Origin: Druceiella hillmani
Taxonomy: Eukaryota; Arthropoda; Insecta; Lepidoptera; Hepialidae
Reading direction: 5' to 3'
DNA: 64,000 nucleotides
Assembly: GCA_039881145.1 (NCBI GenBank)
Contig: JAYKKI010000150.1
Coordinates: forward strand, 186,001-250,000
The position numbers and the translations under genes are program-made. Below the pieces are notes generated by a model, which was given only the letters and a program-made list of their open reading frames with translations, ran no database searches and was not told the origin of the DNA. Each line of letters opens with the position of its first letter. The first letter of the stretch is position 1. Positions 12,640 through 24,115 of the stretch are shown piece after piece.

Positions 12640-12910
12640 GCGTAAACATGTTTGTGACAGGTTGCGCTCGCAGCGGTTTTACCATTATTTTCAAACACTA
12701 ATTGGTTTTCACACTTATTGTTTTGATAATACGAATTTTAAAACACACAATTCATAATGCACTAATTGGTTTTCACACTTGATGTTTTGATAATACGAAT
12801 TTTAAAACACACACAATTTAGAATGCACTAATTGGTTTTCACACTTAACGATTGGGAAACACGAATTTTAAAACACACACAATACAGAACGCACGGTGTC
12901 CTCAACATGC

Positions 12911-12942
12911 ACATGTTATACTTTTCTCACGGAATAACATGT
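12911..12942. other. Perfect 9-bp inverted repeat in B body (dyad 1)
   Basis: ACATGTTAT at 12911-12919 and its exact reverse complement ATAACATGT at 12934-12942 are separated by 14 bp. The same arrangement recurs in nearly every standard B copy, for example 743-751 with 766-774. In C the site reads ACGTGGTAT...ATAACACGT (13140-13148 and 13163-13171), with 8 of 9 positions pairing and the same 14-bp spacer. It could be a protein-binding dyad or a cruciform or hairpin seed; the role is unknown. Confidence 0.8.
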
Positions 12943-13014
12943 CCATATTCACAAACTGACGAATATCGACAACTGCCGCGCGCTTCGCTCTGCTTGTTGG
13001 TGACTTCCAATTGC

Positions 13015-13022
13015 CACGTGAC
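13015..13022 (-). other. CACGTG (E-box-like) site in B body
   Basis: CACGTGAC on the plus strand reads GTCACGTG on the minus strand. This fits the generic bHLH E-box CACGTG and, by consensus, the budding-yeast CDEI element RTCACRTG bound by Cbf1. The site is repeated in nearly all B and B' monomers; one B' copy near 6083 has CACGTCAC. A match to a short consensus is weak evidence on its own. No CDEIII-like partner was recognised, and a point centromere would not be a tandem array. Confidence 0.4.
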
Positions 13023-13376
13023 GAGTAATCAACGAATGGAACAATATATTTGAACACTTATTAGTTTTCACACTTAACGTTTGGAAAACTCGATTTTTAA
13101 AACACACACAATACAGAACGCACGGTGTCCTCAACATGCACGTGGTATACTTTTCTTCCGGAATAACACGTCCGTCTTCACAAACTGACGAATATCAACT
13201 GACTGCCGCTCGCTCGGCACAGCTCGTTGATTACCCCCAATTGTTACGTAACGCGTAAACATGTTTGTGACAGGTTGCGCTCGCAGCGGTTGGACCATTA
13301 TTTTCAAACACTAATTGGTTTTCACACTTGATGTTTTGATAATACGAATTTTAAAACACACACAATTCAGAATGCA

Positions 13377-14308
13377 CTAATTGGTTTTCACACTTGAGGT
13401 TTTGATAATACGAATTTTAAAACACACACAATTCAGAATGCACGGTGTCCTCAACATGCAAGTGGTATACATTTCTTCTTGTATAACACGTCCAACTTCA
13501 CAAACTGACGAAAATCAGCAACTGCCGAGCGCTTCGCGCTGCTTGTTTGTTACTTCCAATTGTTACGTAACGCGTAAACATGTTTGTGACAGGTTGCGCT
13601 CGCAGCGGTTTTACCATTATTTTCAAACACTAATTGGTTTTCACACTTATTGTTTTGATAATACGAATTTTAAAACACACAATTCATAATGCACTAATTG
13701 GTTTTCACACTTGATGTTTTGATAATACGAATTTTAAAACACACACAATTTAGAATGCACTAATTGGTTTTCACACTTAACGATTGGGAAACACGAATTT
13801 TAAAACACACACAATACAGAACGCACGGTGTCCTCAACATGCACATGTTATACTTTTCTCACGGAATAACATGTCCATATTCACAAACTGACGAATATCG
13901 ACAACTGCCGCGCGCTTCGCACTGCTTGTTGGTGACTTCCAATTGCCACGTGACGAGTAATCAACGAATGGAACAATATATTTGAACACTTATTAGTTTT
14001 CACACTTAACGTTTGGAAAACTCGATTTTCAAAACACACACAATACAGAACGCACGGTGTCCTCAACATGCACGTGGTATACTTTTCTTCCGGAATAACA
14101 CGTCCGTCTTCACAAACTGACGAATATCAACTGACTGCCGCTCGCTCGGCACAGCTCGTCGATTACCCCCAATTGTTACGTAACGCGTAAACATGTTTGT
14201 GACAGGTTGCGCTCGCAGCGGTTGGACCATTATTTTCAAACACTAATTGGTTTTCACACTTGATGTTTTGATAATACGAATTTTAAAACACACACAATTC
14301 AGAATGCA
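13377..14308 (+). repeat. 932-bp higher-order repeat, copy 2 (TTCTTGTATAAC variant)
   Basis: A-S-S-B-C-S with the same internal spacing as the reference copy. Its A body has TTCTTGTATAACACG where the preceding copy has TTCCGGTATAGCACG. Its B has CTTCGCACTGC, and its C leader has GATTTTCAAAAC. Together with the preceding copy it forms a two-HOR pattern that recurs at 14309-15240 and 15241 onward. Confidence 0.93.
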
Positions 14309-15240
14309 CTAATTGGTTTTCACACTTGAGGTTTTGATAATACGAATTTTAAAACACACACAATTCAGAATGCACGGTGTCCTCAACATGCAAGTGGTAT
14401 ACATTTCTTCCGGTATAGCACGTCCAACTTCACAAACTGACGGAAATCAGCAACTGCCGAGCGCTTCGCGCTGCTTGTTTGTTACTTCCAATTGTTACGT
14501 AACGCGTAAACATGTTTGTGACAGGTTGCGCTCGCAGCGGTTTTACCATTATTTTCAAACACTAATTGGTTTTCACACTTATTGTTTTGATAATACGAAT
14601 TTTAAAACACACAATTCATAATGCACTAATTGGTTTTCACACTTGATGTTTTGATAATACGAATTTTAAAACACACACAATTTAGAATGCACTAATTGGT
14701 TTTCACACTTAACGATTGGGAAACACGAATTTTAAAACACACACAATACAGAACGCACGGTGTCCTCAACATGCACATGTTATACTTTTCTCACGGAATA
14801 ACATGTCCATATTCACAAACTGACGAATATCGACAACTGCCGCGCGCTTCGCTCTGCTTGTTGGTGACTTCCAATTGCCACGTGACGAGTAATCAACGAA
14901 TGGAACAATATATTTGAACACTTATTAGTTTTCACACTTAACGTTTGGAAAACTCGATTTTTAAAACACACACAATACAGAACGCACGGTGTCCTCAACA
15001 TGCACGTGGTATACTTTTCTTCCGGAATAACACGTCCGTCTTCACAAACTGACGAATATCAACTGACTGCCGCTCGCTCGGCACAGCTCGTTGATTACCC
15101 CCAATTGTTACGTAACGCGTAAACATGTTTGTGACAGGTTGCGCTCGCAGCGGTTGGACCATTATTTTCAAACACTAATTGGTTTTCACACTTGATGTTT
15201 TGATAATACGAATTTTAAAACACACACAATTCAGAATGCA
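14309..15240 (+). repeat. 932-bp higher-order repeat, copy 3 (GTATAGCACG variant)
   Basis: A-S-S-B-C-S. It carries the GTATAGCACG and CTGACGGAAATC markers in A and CTTCGCTCTGC in B, matching the reference copy 1864 bp upstream. It is therefore closer to the copy two units away than to its neighbour, which is evidence that the amplified unit was the 1864-bp pair. Confidence 0.93.
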
Positions 15241-16009
15241 CTAATTGGTTTTCACACTTGAGGTTTTGATAATACGAATTTTAAAACACACACAATTCAG
15301 AATGCACGGTGTCCTCAACATGCAAGTGGTATACATTTCTTCTTGTATAACACGTCCAACTTCACAAACTGACGAAAATCAGCAACTGCCGAGCGCTTCG
15401 CGCTGCTTGTTTGTTACTTCCAATTGTTACGTAACGCGTAAACATGTTTGTGACAGGTTGCGCTCGCAGCGGTTTTACCATTATTTTCAAACACTAATTG
15501 GTTTTCACACTAATTGTTTTGATAATACGAATTTTAAAACACACAATTCATAATGCACTTATTGGTTTTCACACTTGATGTTTTGATAATACGAATTTTA
15601 AAACACACACAATTTAGAATGCACTAATTGGTTTTCACACTTAACGTTTGGGAAACACGAATTTTAAAACACACACAATTCAGAATGCACTAATTGGTTT
15701 TCACACTTGAGGTTTTGATAATACGAATTTTAGAACACACACAATTCAGAATGCACGGTGTCCTCAACATGCAAGTGGTATACTTTTCTTCCGGAATAAC
15801 ACGTCCGTCTTCACAAACTGACGAATATCAACTGACTGCCGCTCGCTCGGCACAGCTCGTCGATTACCCCCAATTGTTACGTAACGCGTAAACATGTTTG
15901 TGACAGGTTGCGCTCGCAGCGGTTGGACCATTATTTTCAAACACTAATTGGTTTTCACACTTGATGTTTTGATAATACGAATTTTAAAACACACACAATT
16001 CAGAATGCA
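15241..16009 (+). repeat. Shortened higher-order repeat (769 bp) with two hybrid monomers
   Basis: Order: A 15241-15493 (TTCTTGTATAAC variant), S 15494-15557, S 15558-15623, hybrid S 15624-15689, A-leader/C-body hybrid 15690-15943, S 15944-16009. The B monomer is missing. The hybrid S begins like a B leader (AACGTTTGGGAAACACG) and ends like an S (AATTCAGAATGCA). The next monomer has an A start (GAGGTTTTGATAATACG, CAAGTGGTATAC) and becomes C at TTTTCTTCCGGAATAAC, near 15785. Confidence 0.9.
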
Positions 16010-18322
16010 CTAATTGGTTTTCACACTTGAGGTTTTGATAATACGAATTTTAAAACACACACAATTCAGAATGCACGGTGTCCTCAACATGCAAGTGGTA
16101 TACATTTCTTCCGGTATAGCACGTCCAACTTCACAAACTGACGGAAATCAGCAACTGCCGAGCGCTTCGCGCTGCTTGTTTGTTACTTCCAATTGTTACG
16201 TAACGCGTAAACATGTTTGTGACAGGTTGCGCTCGCAGCGGTTTTACCATTATTTTCAAACACTAATTGGTTTTCACACTTATTGTTTTGATAATACGAA
16301 TTTTAAAACACACAATTCATAATGCACTAATTGGTTTTCACACTTGATGTTTTGATAATACGAATTTTAAAACACACACAATTTAGAATGCACTAATTGG
16401 TTTTCACACTTAACGATTGGGAAACACGAATTTTAAAACACACACAATACAGAACGCACGGTGTCCTCAACATGCACATGTTATACTTTTCTCACGGAAT
16501 AACATGTCCATATTCACAAACTGACGAATATCGACAACTGCCGCGCGCTTCGCTCTGCTTGTTGGTGACTTCCAATTGCCACGTGACGAGTAATCAACGA
16601 ATGGAACAATATATTTGAACACTTATTAGTTTTCACACTTAACGTTTGGAAAACTCGATTTTTAAAACACACACAATACAGAACGCACGGTGTCCTCAAC
16701 ATGCACGTGGTATACTTTTCTTCCGGAATAACACGTCCGTCTTCACAAACTGACGAATATCAACTGACTGCCGCTCGCTCGGCACAGCTCGTTGATTACC
16801 CCCAATTGTTACGTAACGCGTAAACATGTTTGTGACAGGTTGCGCTCGCAGCGGTTGGACCATTATTTTCAAACACTAATTGGTTTTCACACTTGATGTT
16901 TTGATAATACGAATTTTAAAACACACACAATTCAGAATGCACTAATTGGTTTTCACACTTGAGGTTTTGATAATACGAATTTTAAAACACACACAATTCA
17001 GAATGCACGGTGTCCTCAACATGCAAGTGGTATACATTTCTTCTTGTATAACACGTCCAACTTCACAAACTGACGAAAATCAGCAACTGCCGAGCGCTTC
17101 GCGCTGCTTGTTTGTTACTTCCAATTGTTACGTAACGCGTAAACATGTTTGTGACAGGTTGCGCTCGCAGCGGTTTTACCATTATTTTCAAACACTAATT
17201 GGTTTTCACACTTATTGTTTTGATAATACGAATTTTAAAACACACAATTCATAATGCACTAATTGGTTTTCACGCTTGATGTTTTGATAATACGAATTTT
17301 AAAACACACACAATTTAGAATGCACTAATTGGTTTTCACACTTAACGTTTGGGAAACACGAATTTTAAAACACACACAATTCAGAATGCACTAATTGGTT
17401 TTCACACTTGAGGTTTTGATAATACGAATTTTAAAACACACACAATTCAGAATGCACGGTGTCCTCAACATGCAAGTGGTATACATTTCTTCCGGTATAG
17501 CACGTCCAACTTCACAAACTGACGGAAATCAGCAACTGCCGAGCGCTTCGCGCTGCTTGTTTGTTACTTCCAATTGTTACGTAACGCGTAAACATGTTTG
17601 TGACAGGTTGCGCTCGCAGCGGTTTTACCATTATTTTCAAACACTAATTGGTTTTCACACTTATTGTTTTGATAATACGAATTTTAAAACACACAATTCA
17701 TAATGCACTAATTGGTTTTCACACTTGATGTTTTGATAATACGAATTTTAAAACACACACAATTTAGAATGCACTAATTGGTTTTCACACTTAACGATTG
17801 GGAAACACGAATTTTAAAACACACACAATACAGAACGCACGGTGTCCTCAACATGCACATGTTATACTTTTCTCACGGAATAACATGTCCATATTCACAA
17901 ACTGACGAATATCGACAACTTCCGCGCGCTTCGCACTGCTTGTTGGTGACTTCCAATTGCCACGTGACGAGTAATCAACGAATGGAACAATATATTTGAA
18001 CACTTATTAGTTTTCACACTTAACGTTTGGAAAACTCGATTTTTAAAACACACACAATACAGAACGCACGGTGTCCTCAACATGCACGTGGTATACTTTT
18101 CTTCCGGAATAACACGTCCGTCTTCACAAACTGACGAATATCAACTGACTGCCGCTCGCTCGGCACAGCTCGTCGATTACCCCCAATTGTTACGTAACGC
18201 GTAAACATGTTTGTGACAGGTTGCGCTCGCAGCGGTTGGACCATTATTTTCAAACACTAATTGGTTTTCACACTTGATGTTTTGATAATACGAATTTTAA
18301 AACACACACAATTCAGAATGCA
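16010..18322 (+). repeat. 2313-bp unit, copy 1 (932 + 449 + 932)
   Basis: Order: full HOR 16010-16941 (GTATAGCACG variant, CTTCGCTCTGC in B), short unit 16942-17390 (A, S, S, hybrid S 17325-17390; TTCTTGTATAAC variant, and CACGCTTGATG in the third monomer), full HOR 17391-18322 (GTATAGCACG variant, CAACTTCCGCG in B). The 449-bp unit lacks B and C and ends in the B-leader/S hybrid. The same composite follows immediately downstream. Confidence 0.93.
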
Positions 18323-20635
18323 CTAATTGGTTTTCACACTTGAGGTTTTGATAATACGAATTTTAAAACACACACAATTCAGAATGCACGGTGTCCTCAA
18401 CATGCAAGTGGTATACATTTCTTCCGGTATAGCACGTCCAACTTCACAAACTGACGGAAATCAGCAACTGCCGAGCGCTTCGCGCTGCTTGTTTGTTACT
18501 TCCAATTGTTACGTAACGCGTAAACATGTTTGTGACAGGTTGCGCTCGCAGCGGTTTTACCATTATTTTCAAACACTAATTGGTTTTCACACTTATTGTT
18601 TTGATAATACGAATTTTAAAACACACAATTCATAATGCACTAATTGGTTTTCACACTTGATGTTTTGATAATACGAATTTTAAAACACACACAATTTAGA
18701 ATGCACTAATTGGTTTTCACACTTAACGATTGGGAAACACGAATTTTAAAACACACACAATACAGAACGCACGGTGTCCTCAACATGCACATGTTATACT
18801 TTTCTCACGGAATAACATGTCCATATTCACAAACTGACGAATATCGACAACTGCCGCGCGCTTCGCTCTGCTTGTTGGTGACTTCCAATTGCCACGTGAC
18901 GAGTAATCAACGAATGGAACAATATATTTGAACACTTATTAGTTTTCACACTTAACGTTTGGAAAACTCGATTTTTAAAACACACACAATACAGAACGCA
19001 CGGTGTCCTCAACATGCACGTGGTATACTTTTCTTCCGGAATAACACGTCCGTCTTCACAAACTGACGAATATCAACTGACTGCCGCTCGCTCGGCACAG
19101 CTCGTTGATTACCCCCAATTGTTACGTAACGCGTAAACATGTTTGTGACAGGTTGCGCTCGCAGCGGTTGGACCATTATTTTCAAACACTAATTGGTTTT
19201 CACACTTGATGTTTTGATAATACGAATTTTAAAACACACACAATTCAGAATGCACTAATTGGTTTTCACACTTGAGGTTTTGATAATACGAATTTTAAAA
19301 CACACACAATTCAGAATGCACGGTGTCCTCAACATGCAAGTGGTATACATTTCTTCTTGTATAACACGTCCAACTTCACAAACTGACGAAAATCAGCAAC
19401 TGCCGAGCGCTTCGCGCTGCTTGTTTGTTACTTCCAATTGTTACGTAACGCGTAAACATGTTTGTGACAGGTTGCGCTCGCAGCGGTTTTACCATTATTT
19501 TCAAACACTAATTGGTTTTCACACTTATTGTTTTGATAATACGAATTTTAAAACACACAATTCATAATGCACTAATTGGTTTTCACGCTTGATGTTTTGA
19601 TAATACGAATTTTAAAACACACACAATTTAGAATGCACTAATTGGTTTTCACACTTAACGTTTGGGAAACACGAATTTTAAAACACACACAATTCAGAAT
19701 GCACTAATTGGTTTTCACACTTGAGGTTTTGATAATACGAATTTTAAAACACACACAATTCAGAATGCACGGTGTCCTCAACATGCAAGTGGTATACATT
19801 TCTTCCGGTATAGCACGTCCAACTTCACAAACTGACGGAAATCAGCAACTGCCGAGCGCTTCGCGCTGCTTGTTTGTTACTTCCAATTGTTACGTAACGC
19901 GTAAACATGTTTGTGACAGGTTGCGCTCGCAGCGGTTTTACCATTATTTTCAAACACTAATTGGTTTTCACACTTATTGTTTTGATAATACGAATTTTAA
20001 AACACACAATTCATAATGCACTAATTGGTTTTCACACTTGATGTTTTGATAATACGAATTTTAAAACACACACAATTTAGAATGCACTAATTGGTTTTCA
20101 CACTTAACGATTGGGAAACACGAATTTTAAAACACACACAATACAGAACGCACGGTGTCCTCAACATGCACATGTTATACTTTTCTCACGGAATAACATG
20201 TCCATATTCACAAACTGACGAATATCGACAACTTCCGCGCGCTTCGCACTGCTTGTTGGTGACTTCCAATTGCCACGTGACGAGTAATCAACGAATGGAA
20301 CAATATATTTGAACACTTATTAGTTTTCACACTTAACGTTTGGAAAACTCGATTTTTAAAACACACACAATACAGAACGCACGGTGTCCTCAACATGCAC
20401 GTGGTATACTTTTCTTCCGGAATAACACGTCCGTCTTCACAAACTGACGAATATCAACTGACTGCCGCTCGCTCGGCACAGCTCGTGGATTACCCCCAAT
20501 TGTTACGTAACGCGTAAACATGTTTGTGACAGGTTGCGCTCGCAGCGGTTGGACCATTATTTTCAAACACTAATTGGTTTTCACACTTGATGTTTTGATA
20601 ATACGAATTTTAAAACACACACAATTCAGAATGCA
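18323..20635 (+). repeat. 2313-bp unit, copy 2
   Basis: Order: HOR 18323-19254, 449-bp unit 19255-19703 (hybrid S at 19638-19703), HOR 19704-20635. It carries the same markers in the same order as copy 1: CTTCGCTCTGC, then TTCTTGTATAAC with CACGCTTGATG, then CAACTTCCGCG. The last C has GCTCGTGGATTAC near 20486 where copy 1 has GCTCGTCGATTAC near 18170. The near-identity implies a recent tandem duplication. Confidence 0.93.
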
Positions 20636-21567
20636 CTAATTGGTTTTCACACTTGAGGTTTTGATAATACGAATTTTAAAACACACACAATTCAGAATGC
20701 ACGGTGTCCTCAACATGCAAGTGGTATACATTTCTTCCGGTATAACACGTCCAACTTCACAAACTGACGAAAATCAGCAATTGCCGAGCGCTTCGCGCTG
20801 CTTGTTTGTTACTTCCAATTGTTACGTAACGCGTAAACATGTTTGTGACAGGTTGCGCTCGCAGCGGTTTTACCTTTATTTTCAAACACTAATTGGTTTT
20901 CACACTTATTGTTTTGATAATACGAATTTTAAAACACACAATTCATAATGCACTAATTGGTTTTCACACTTGATGTTTTGATAATACGAATTTTAAAACA
21001 CACACAATTTAGAATGCACTAATTGGTTTTCACACTTAACGATTGGGAAACACGAATTTTAAAACACACACAATACAGAACGCACGGTGTCCTCAACATG
21101 CACATGTTATACTTTTCTCACGGAATAACATGTCCATATTCACAAACTGACGAATATCGACAACTGCCGCGCGCTTCGCACTGCTTGTTGGTGACTTCCA
21201 ATTGCCACGTGACGAGTAAACAACGAATGGAAGCATATATTTGAACACTTATTAGTTTTCACACTTAACGTTTGGAAAACTCGATTTTTAAAACACACAC
21301 AATACAGAACGCACGGTGTCCTCAACATGCACGTGGTATACTTTTCTTCCGGAATAACACGTCCGTCTTCACAAACTGACGAATATCAACTGACTGCCGC
21401 TCGCTCGGCACAGCTCGTTGATTACCCCCAATTGTTACGTAACGCGTAAACATGTTTGTGACAGGTTGCGCTCGCAGCGGTTGGACCATTATTTTCAAAC
21501 ACTAATTGGTTTTCACACTTGATGTTTTGATAATACGAATTTTAAAACACACACAATTCAGAATGCA
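20636..21567 (+). repeat. 932-bp higher-order repeat preceding the 3416-bp units
   Basis: A-S-S-B-C-S. Private markers are CAATTGCCGAGC and TTTTACCTTTATT in A, and GGAAGCATATATTTG at the end of B. These recur 5828 bp downstream in the HOR at 26464-27395. The GGAAGCATATA marker also occurs near 24650 and 30478, at the B monomers that end the 3416-bp units. Confidence 0.92.
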
Positions 21568-22115
21568 CTAATTGGTTTTCACACTTGAGGTTTTGATAAT
21601 ACGAATTGTAAAACTCACACAATTCAGAATGCACGGTGTCCTCATCATGCAAGTGGTATACATTTCTTCCGGTATAACACGTCCAACTTCACAAACTGAC
21701 GAAAATCAGCAACTGCCGCGAGCTTCGCGCTGCTTGTTTGTTACTTCCAATTGTTACGTAACGCGTAAACATGTTTGTGACAGGTTGCGCTCGCAGCGGT
21801 TGGGCCATTAATTTCAAACACTAATTGGTTTTCACATTTGATGTTTTGATAATACGAATTTTAAAACACACACAATTCAGAATGCACTAATTGGTTTTCA
21901 CACTTAACGTTATGAAAACACGAATTTTAAAATACACACAATACAGAACGCACGGTGTCCTCAACATGCACTTGTTATACTTTTTTCACGGAATAACATG
22001 TCCATATTCACAAACTGACGAATATCGACAACTGCCGCGCGCTTCGCACTGCTTGTTGGTGACTTCCAATTGCCACGTGACGAGTAAACAACGAATGGAA
22101 CAATATATTTGAACA

Positions 22116-22368
22116 CTTATTAGTTTTCACACTTAACGTTTGGAAAACTCGATTTTTAAAACACACACAATTCAGAATGCAGGGTGTCCTCAACATGCAA
22201 GTGGTATACATTTCTTCCGGTATAACACGTCCAACTTCACAAACTGACGAAAATCAGCAACTGCCGAGCGCTTCGCGCTGCTTGTTTGTTACTTCCAATT
22301 GTTACGTAACGCGTAAACATGTTTGTGACAGGTTGCGCTCGCAGCGGTTTTACCATTATTTTCAAACA
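22116..22368 (+). repeat. Hybrid monomer: C leader joined to A body
   Basis: The leader is C-type (CTTATTAG, GGAAAACTCGATTTTTAA). From AATTCAGAATGCAGGG onward it is an A body (CAAGTGGTATACATTTC). The base change giving GCAGGGTGTCC is private to this hybrid. Identical hybrids sit at 25532-25784, 27944-28196 and 31360-31612, as expected for one recombination event later copied with the 3416-bp and 5828-bp units. Confidence 0.88.
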
Positions 22369-23886
22369 CTAATTGGTTTTCACACTTATTGTTTTGATAA
22401 TACGAATTTTAAAACACACAATTCATAATGCACTAATTGGTTTTCACACTTGATGTTTTGATAATACGAATTTGAAAACACACACAATTTAGAATGCACT
22501 AATTGGTTTTCACACTTAACGATTGGGAAACACGAATTTTAAAACACACACAATACAGAACGCACGGTGTCCTCAACATGCACATGTTATACTTTTCTCA
22601 CGGAATAACATGTCCATATTCACAAACTGACGAATATCGACAACTGCCGCGCGCTTCGCACTGCTTGTTGGTGACTTCCAATTGCCACGTGACGAGTAAA
22701 CAACGAATGGAACAATATTGTTGAACACTTATTAGTTTTCACACTTAACGTTTAGAAAACACGAATTTTAAAACACACAATACAGAACGCACGGTGTCCT
22801 CAACATGCACGTAATATACTTTTCTCACGGAATAACACGTCCATATTCACAAACTGACGAATATCGACAACTGCCGCGCGCTTCGCACTGCTTGTTGGTG
22901 ACTTCCAATTGCCACGTGACGAGTAAACAACGAATGGAACAATATATTTGAACACTTATTAGTTTTCACACTTAACGTTTGGAAAACTCGATTTTTAAAA
23001 CACACACAATACAGAACGCACGGTGTCCTCAACATGCACGTGGTACACTTTTCTTCCTTAATAACACGTCCGTCTTCACAAACTGACGAATATCAACTGA
23101 CTGCCGCTCGCTCGGCACAGCTCGTTGATTACTTCCAATTGTTACGTAACGCGTAAACATGTTTGTGACAGGTTGCGCTCGCAGCGGTTGGACCATTATT
23201 TTCAAACACTAATTGGTTTTCACACTTGATGTTTTGATAATACGAATTTTAAAACACACACAATTCAGAATGCACTAATTGGTTTTCACACTTGAGGTTT
23301 TGATAATACGAATTTTAAAACACACACAATTCAGAATGCACGGTGTCCTCAACATGCAAGTGGTATACATTTCTTCCGGTATAACACGTCCAACTTCACA
23401 AACTGACGAAAATCAGCAACTGCCGAGCGCTTCGCGCTGCTTGTTTGTTACTTCCAATTGTTACGTAACGCGTAAACATGTTTGTAACAGGTTGCGCTCG
23501 TAGCGGTTTTACCATTATTTTCAAACACTAATTGGTTTTCACACTTATTGTTTTGATAATACGAATTTTAAAACACACAATTCATAATGCACTAATTGGT
23601 TTTCACACTTGATGTTTTGATAATACGAATTTTAAAACACACACAATTTAGAATGCACTAATTGGTTTTCACACTTAACGTTTGGGAAACACGAATTTTA
23701 AAACACACACAATACAGAACGCACGGTGTCCTCAACATGCACATGTTATACTTTTCTCACGGAATAACATGTCCATATTCACAAACTGACGAATATCGAC
23801 AACTGCCGCGCGCTTCGCACTGCTTGTTGGTGACTTCCAATTGCCACGTGACGAGTAAACAACGAATGGAACAATATATTTGAACA

Positions 23887-24115
23887 CTTATTAGTTTTCA
23901 CACTTACCGTTTGGAAAACTCGATTTTTAAAACACACACAATACAGAACGCACGGTGTCCTCAACATGCACGTGGTATACTTTTCTTCCGGAATAACACG
24001 TCCATATTCACAAACTGACGAATATCAACAACTTCCGCGCGCTTCGCACTGCTTGTTGGTGACTTCCAATTGCCACGTGACGAATAAACAACGAATGGAA
24101 CAATATATTTAAACA
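23887..24115 (+). repeat. Hybrid monomer: C 5' part joined to B' 3' part
   Basis: It starts as C (CACTTACCG leader variant, CACGTGGTATAC, TTCCGGAATAACACGTCC) and then reads ATATTCACAAAC, CAACTTCCGCG and GACGAATAAACAACG of B', ending TTTAAACA. Copies lie at 29715-29943, 33131-33359 and 36344-36572. The switch is within the ACACGTCC motif shared by C and B'. It is independent of the C/B hybrid at 2141, which switches about 85 bp later. Confidence 0.87.

Larger units (their letters stand above)
12511..12697 (+). repeat. Body module of monomer A (187 bp)
   Basis: The GC-richer part (about 45% GC by hand count) starts CGGTGTCCTCAACATGCAAG. It holds, in order: the first dyad (12528-12559), a 5-bp-stem/3-nt-loop inverted repeat AGCGC-TTC-GCGCT (12596-12608), the 10-bp palindrome GTTACGTAAC (12630-12639), and a small CGCT-CGC-AGCG inverted repeat (12665-12675). 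It ends in an AT-rich tail TTATTTTCAAACA. Later A copies end GGTTTTACC, GGTTGGACC, GGTTGGGCC or GGTTGAGCC; these endings serve as sub-type markers. Confidence 0.9.
12445..13376 (+). repeat. Reference 932-bp higher-order repeat A-S-S-B-C-S
   Basis: Used here as the type copy: A 12445-12697, S 12698-12761 (64 bp, TTATTGTTTTG), S 12762-12827 (66 bp, AATTTAGAATGCA), B 12828-13056, C 13057-13310, S 13311-13376 (66 bp, AATTCAGAATGCA). Lengths 253+64+66+229+254+66 sum to 932. Each S occupies a distinct position and carries position-specific variants, the normal mark of a higher-order repeat. This copy has the A variant GTATAGCACG with CTGACGGAAATC, and CTTCGCTCTGC in B. Confidence 0.95.

Noticed and set aside
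13015..13022. Budding-yeast point centromere (CDEI match GTCACGTG)
   Set aside because: The 8-bp match is real, but there is no CDEIII partner, and a 64-kb tandem array is not a point centromere. Kept only as a possible bHLH site.
12445..13376. CENP-B box in the HOR
   Set aside because: Scanned TTCG-containing positions on both strands by eye against the 17-bp consensus core (TTCG, A, CGGG). None had the CGGG at the right spacing.
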